In this document: one piece after another, positions 20,899 through 24,156 of the stretch | Layout: each line of letters begins with the position of its first letter | Position numbering within the stretch: the first letter of the stretch is position 1 | Origin: Nautiliaceae bacterium | Lineage (GTDB): Bacteria > Campylobacterota > Campylobacteria > Campylobacterales > Nautiliaceae | DNA: 24,156 nucleotides | Reading direction: 5' to 3' | Assembly (NCBI GenBank): GCA_027008345.1 | Contig: JALTBU010000120.1 | Coordinates: 1 to 24,156 of the forward strand | Made by a program: the position numbers and the translations under genes | The notes under the pieces: generated by a model | Databases searched by the model: none | What the model saw: only the letters and a program-made list of their open reading frames with translations | What the model was told of the DNA's origin: nothing

Positions 20899-21671
20899 AA
20901 AAAATATTATTAATATTTGTAAGTGCTATTGTATTATTTGCCAATGCTTATAAATATGTTGAAAATATATTAGGAAAAGAGACATATATCAAATATGAAA
21001 ATGTCATAAAATCGGCACTTGATGAAAACAGTACATTAAAAGATACATTAATATTTTTAAAAAACAACGGATTAATTAATTTTTATTTTAACCAAATCAA
21101 AACAATTCATCCAACATTTGTATTCATAAATAACAATCCGGTTTTTAATATTAAAAATTTATATGATTTACTTAAAAAAATGGGATATTACAGTTTTTAT
21201 CCAATAAAAATTCACAAAGACACAAATTACACCATTACTCTTGAAATGGAATCTCAAAGCTATATTGACCCTCTTGACTTGTTAAATGAATTTGAGAAAA
21301 GAGGTTGCAAACTTACTGATATTGAAAAAAATAACAACTTTAAATATATAATTAACTGCCAAAACGAAAAACTGCCAGATATTATTAAATTAAAAGAAGA
21401 TACACAGGCTTTACATAATATAAACGGTATTTATTGGATTGAAAACAAAGATTTTGATAAAATCAAAATTTCAACATCAAGATATGATTTTTGGCATCCA
21501 TATGTAGTATTTTATGATAAAAAACTGAATATTCTTAATATAATTTCAACATCAGATTTGATAAGAAAAAAAACATTTGATATTCCTAAGGAATGCAAAT
21601 ATATTAAAATTACAGATTCATTCACAAAAGAAAACATTAAAAGAGGTATTTTTATAAAAGGACTAAAATGA
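20895..21671 (+). CDS. conserved periplasmic protein of unknown function
   Basis: This 258-residue protein has a clear signal peptide (MKKILLIFVSAIVLFANA, cleavage before YK). The mature part is mixed alpha/beta with two cysteines about 25-30 residues apart (RGCKL and INCQN) that may form a disulfide. I see no catalytic motif. It overlaps the RodZ-like gene by four bases and alaC by four, so all three are co-translated. In Campylobacter the corresponding gene (by recollection Cj0151c) is also called periplasmic. The stable pairing with the membrane protein suggests that the two work together. Confidence 0.82.
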   Translation: MKKILLIFVSAIVLFANAYKYVENILGKETYIKYENVIKSALDENSTLKDTLIFLKNNGLINFYFNQIKTIHPTFVFINNNPVFNIKNLYDLLKKMGYYSFYPIKIHKDTNYTITLEMESQSYIDPLDLLNEFEKRGCKLTDIEKNNNFKYIINCQNEKLPDIIKLKEDTQALHNINGIYWIENKDFDKIKISTSRYDFWHPYVVFYDKKLNILNIISTSDLIRKKTFDIPKECKYIKITDSFTKENIKRGIFIKGLK

Positions 21672-22879
21672 ACCATTTTGAAAGAATAGAAAGACTTCCT
21701 AATTATATTTTTGCTGTAATAAATGATCTTAAACTTCAAGCAAGAAGAGCCGGAGAAGATATAATAGATTTTTCAATGGGAAATCCTGACGGAGCGACTC
21801 CTAAACCAATTGTAGATAAATTAATAGAAGCAGCACAAAAACCAAAAAATCACAGATACAGTGTAAGCAAAGGTATTTATAAATTAAGAGAGGCAATCTG
21901 TAATTGGTATGCAAGAAGATATGATGTATCACTTAATCCCGAAACAGAAGCTGTTGTTACAATGGGTAGTAAAGAAGGATATGTTCATTTAACTCAGGCT
22001 ATTACAAATGTAGGTGATGTGGCAATTGTACCAGATCCAACATATCCTATCCATTCATACGCTTTTATGCTAGCAGGTGCGAGTGTGAGAAAAGTAAAAC
22101 TTACATACAATGACAAATATGAACTAAATGAAAATGATTTTTTTGCACAACTTAAACAAGCAATGATTGAAGCAGTGCCAAAACCTAAATTTTTAGTACT
22201 TAACTTCCCTCATAACCCGACAACTGTTACTGTTACAAAAGATTTTTATCAAAAAGCAGTTGATTTTGCAAAAGAAGAAGGGCTTTATATTATAAGTGAC
22301 ATTGCATATGCTGATATTACATTTGAAGGATATAAAACACCCTCAATATTTGAAGCAAAAGGAGCTAAGGAAGTGGCGGTTGAAAGTTTTACACTTTCAA
22401 AAAGCTACAATATGGCAGGATGGAGAGTCGGATTTATGGTAGGTAACCCTGTTTTAATAGGAGCTCTTCAAAAATACAAATCATGGATTGATTATGGAAT
22501 GTTTACCCCTATTCAGGTAGCTGCGACAGTAGCTCTTAGAGATTATCAGTATCTTGTAAAAGATATAGTTAAAACATATGAAAAAAGAAGAGATGTTTTA
22601 ATTGAGAGCTTTGCAAATGCCGGATGGAAGATTGAAAAACCAAAAGCGACAATGTTTGTATGGGCTAAAATTCCTGAAATTGCAAGACATTTAGGAAGCC
22701 TTGAATTTTCAAAAAGACTTCTTACTGAAGCACACATAGCAGTAAGTCCAGGAATAGGATTTGGTGCTTATGGGGATGATTATGTAAGAATTGCTTTAAT
22801 TGAGAATGAAAAAAGAATCCGTCAGGCAGCCAAAAATGTAAAAAGCTTCTTAAAAGAATTAAAGGAAAACAATGGTTAA
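21668..22879 (+). CDS. alaC: class I/II aminotransferase, AlaC-like
   Basis: This 403-residue PLP aminotransferase closely follows the AlaC (YfdZ) pattern. It starts with RIERLPNYIF and DIIDFSMGNPDGATP, has VTMGSKEG, FPHNPTT (the cofactor Asn), SDIAYADI (Asp and Tyr contacts), and FTLSKSYNMAGWRVGF with Lys245 as the PLP lysine. It ends with VSPGIGFGAYGDDYVRIALIEN, which includes the carboxylate-binding Arg. AlaC makes alanine from pyruvate with glutamate as donor. Related enzymes are often annotated as LL-diaminopimelate or aspartate aminotransferase, and specificity cannot be fixed by eye. It overlaps hom by eight bases, linking it to aspartate-family synthesis. Confidence 0.88.
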   Translation: MNHFERIERLPNYIFAVINDLKLQARRAGEDIIDFSMGNPDGATPKPIVDKLIEAAQKPKNHRYSVSKGIYKLREAICNWYARRYDVSLNPETEAVVTMGSKEGYVHLTQAITNVGDVAIVPDPTYPIHSYAFMLAGASVRKVKLTYNDKYELNENDFFAQLKQAMIEAVPKPKFLVLNFPHNPTTVTVTKDFYQKAVDFAKEEGLYIISDIAYADITFEGYKTPSIFEAKGAKEVAVESFTLSKSYNMAGWRVGFMVGNPVLIGALQKYKSWIDYGMFTPIQVAATVALRDYQYLVKDIVKTYEKRRDVLIESFANAGWKIEKPKATMFVWAKIPEIARHLGSLEFSKRLLTEAHIAVSPGIGFGAYGDDYVRIALIENEKRIRQAAKNVKSFLKELKENNG

Positions 22880-24125
22880 AATCGGTATTATTGGTCTTGG
22901 GACAGTAGGTGAAGCTGTTGTAAAAAATTTACAAAAAAACAGAGAAATTATAAAAGCCAGAGCCGGAAAAGAAATAAAGGTAATAAAAGGCGTAATAAGA
23001 GAGCCAAATAAATACAGACATTTAAATATACCTTTGAGTACCGATTATAAAGAAGTCACAAGAGATCCTGAAATTGACATAGTTGTAGAGCTTATCGGAG
23101 GAGTCGATAAAGCATTAGAGATAGTAAGTGATGCCCTTAAACACAAAAAAGCTGTTGTTACAGCAAATAAAGCCCTTCTTGCATATCACAGGTTCGAACT
23201 TCAAAAATTAGCGCAAACACCTTTTGAATATGAAGCAAGTGTTGCAGGAGGTATTCCTGTCATTAAAGCACTTAGAGACGGGCTTAGTGCAAACCACATA
23301 CTTGAAATAAAAGGTATTATTAACGGAACCTGCAATTATATACTCAGTGAAATGAAAAAAGGCAGAAATTATGATGAAGTGCTAAAAGAGGCACAAGAAA
23401 AAGGATATGCAGAAGCCGACCCCACTTTTGATGTCGGAGGATTTGATGCAGCTCATAAATTACTGATACTTGCAAGCATTGCATATAATATTGATGCAAA
23501 ACCAGAAGATATTTTAATAGAAGGCATTGAGAATATAAATCTTACCGATATAGAATTTGCAAAAGAATTCGGATATGAAATCAAACTTCTTGGTATTGCA
23601 AAAAAAAGAGATTCTGAGATTGAGCTGAGAGTTCACCCTACACTTATCAAAAAAGAAGAAATGATCAGTAAAGTAGAAGGCGTTATGAATGCCGTAAGTG
23701 TAATTGGAGATGTAGTTGGTGAGACTATGTATTACGGTCCTGGTGCCGGCGGTGATGCAACAGCAAGTGCAGTAATTAGTGATATTATTGAAATAGCAAG
23801 AGGAAATATAAATCCAATGCTTGGATTTAAAAAACCGCTTGAAATTGAAAAATGCACTCTCATCAAACCTGATAACATAATATCAAAATATTATCTAAGA
23901 ATTTCTGTTAAAGACGAACTTGGAGTCCTTGAAAAAATAGCCCATATATTAGCAAAAAATTCTATATCAATTGAAAGTTTTCTTCAAAAACCAAGAGACG
24001 GGTATGTAAAACTTCTATTTTCAACACATAAAGCAATTGAAAAAGATATAAAAAATGCTATAAAAGAAATAGAAAATCTTGATTTTGTAATAAAACCAAT
24101 TAATTACATAAGAATAGAAGATTGA
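22872..24125 (+). CDS. hom: homoserine dehydrogenase
   Basis: This 417-residue enzyme reduces aspartate semialdehyde to homoserine, the branch point to threonine and methionine. It has a Rossmann start GIIGLGTVG (residues 5-13), ELIGG, TANKALLAYH, then the catalytic-region motifs ASVAGGIPVIKALRDGL, IKGIINGTCNYIL and EADPTFDVGGFDAAHKL. A C-terminal ACT domain (about 340-415: LRISVKDELGVLEKIAHIL) suggests threonine feedback. It is not fused to aspartokinase. It is last in the visible operon and supplies the pathway of thrC at 12264-13787. Confidence 0.96.
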   Translation: MVKIGIIGLGTVGEAVVKNLQKNREIIKARAGKEIKVIKGVIREPNKYRHLNIPLSTDYKEVTRDPEIDIVVELIGGVDKALEIVSDALKHKKAVVTANKALLAYHRFELQKLAQTPFEYEASVAGGIPVIKALRDGLSANHILEIKGIINGTCNYILSEMKKGRNYDEVLKEAQEKGYAEADPTFDVGGFDAAHKLLILASIAYNIDAKPEDILIEGIENINLTDIEFAKEFGYEIKLLGIAKKRDSEIELRVHPTLIKKEEMISKVEGVMNAVSVIGDVVGETMYYGPGAGGDATASAVISDIIEIARGNINPMLGFKKPLEIEKCTLIKPDNIISKYYLRISVKDELGVLEKIAHILAKNSISIESFLQKPRDGYVKLLFSTHKAIEKDIKNAIKEIENLDFVIKPINYIRIED

Positions 24126-24156
24126 TTAACAAACTAAAAAAAATCTCTCTTTTTTT
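24122..24156 (+). CDS. possible start of a next gene (partial, tentative)
   Basis: A TTG overlapping the hom stop begins LINKLKKISLFF and runs open to the edge. A basic start followed by hydrophobic residues resembles a signal or membrane anchor, and such overlaps are common in this operon. Only eleven full codons are visible, and the A7/T7 tracts could instead be part of a terminator. Confidence 0.2.
   Translation, partial: MINKLKKISLF

Noticed and set aside
24131..24156. Terminator after hom
   Set aside because: A7-TCTCTC-T7 could pair, but there is no G-C stem and the window ends there; the next gene may instead overlap.

Overview
The window looks like chromosome of a low-GC member of the Campylobacterota (Epsilonproteobacteria), most likely a deep-vent type related to Nautiliales. 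Three things suggest this. The gene block rpmE-rsmI-rlmB-HTH/membrane protein-periplasmic protein-aminotransferase-hom has, from memory, the same order in Campylobacter. There is a bipartite CetB/CetA-type energy-taxis receptor. Several promoters have an extended -10 (TGnTAnnAT) with no clear -35. The species assignment is inference. Genes are tightly packed, with many overlaps of 1-17 bases and several TTG starts. I see no tRNA, rRNA, insertion sequence, prophage or CRISPR array.

Layout. (1) 1-3454, plus strand: the end of a zinc-ribbon protein, a small conserved protein, a PAS sensor, a HAMP/MCP chemoreceptor with a C-terminal zinc-binding CZB domain, and rodA, all overlapping. (2) 3463-7859, minus strand: an operon of a short-chain dehydrogenase, a MNT/HEPN toxin-antitoxin pair and a Cys-type formate dehydrogenase catalytic subunit. 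A YfdX-family gene follows with its own consensus promoter, which carries an 11-bp direct repeat. (3) 7901-8611, plus strand: an ElyC/YdcF-like envelope protein, divergent from the dehydrogenase through a very compact back-to-back promoter. (4) 8595-13787, minus strand: thrC, an AEC-family transporter, a substrate-binding lipoprotein and a membrane GGDEF-EAL protein whose frame is broken at a T8 run. (5) 13854-17273, plus strand: dnaE, which probably starts at a TTG. (6) 17274-17956: an unrecognised small gene flanked on both sides by degenerate 8-bp G-rich repeats, followed by an RRM RNA-binding protein (17957-18214). (7) 18409-24125, plus strand: the rpmE to hom block, preceded by a TTTAAG-N5-TTTAAG direct repeat.

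How the genes work together. thrC and hom, in separate operons, serve threonine synthesis. rpmE, rsmI and rlmB serve the ribosome. rodA, the RodZ-like protein and the ElyC-like protein concern the envelope. The PAS/MCP pair and the lipoprotein/GGDEF-EAL pair are two sensory modules in which sensing and output are split over two overlapping genes. The least explained elements are the octamer arrays around the 17.5-kb gene, the T8 frameshift in the c-di-GMP enzyme, the operator-like repeat at the YfdX promoter, and the toxin-antitoxin pair translationally overlapped with formate dehydrogenase.
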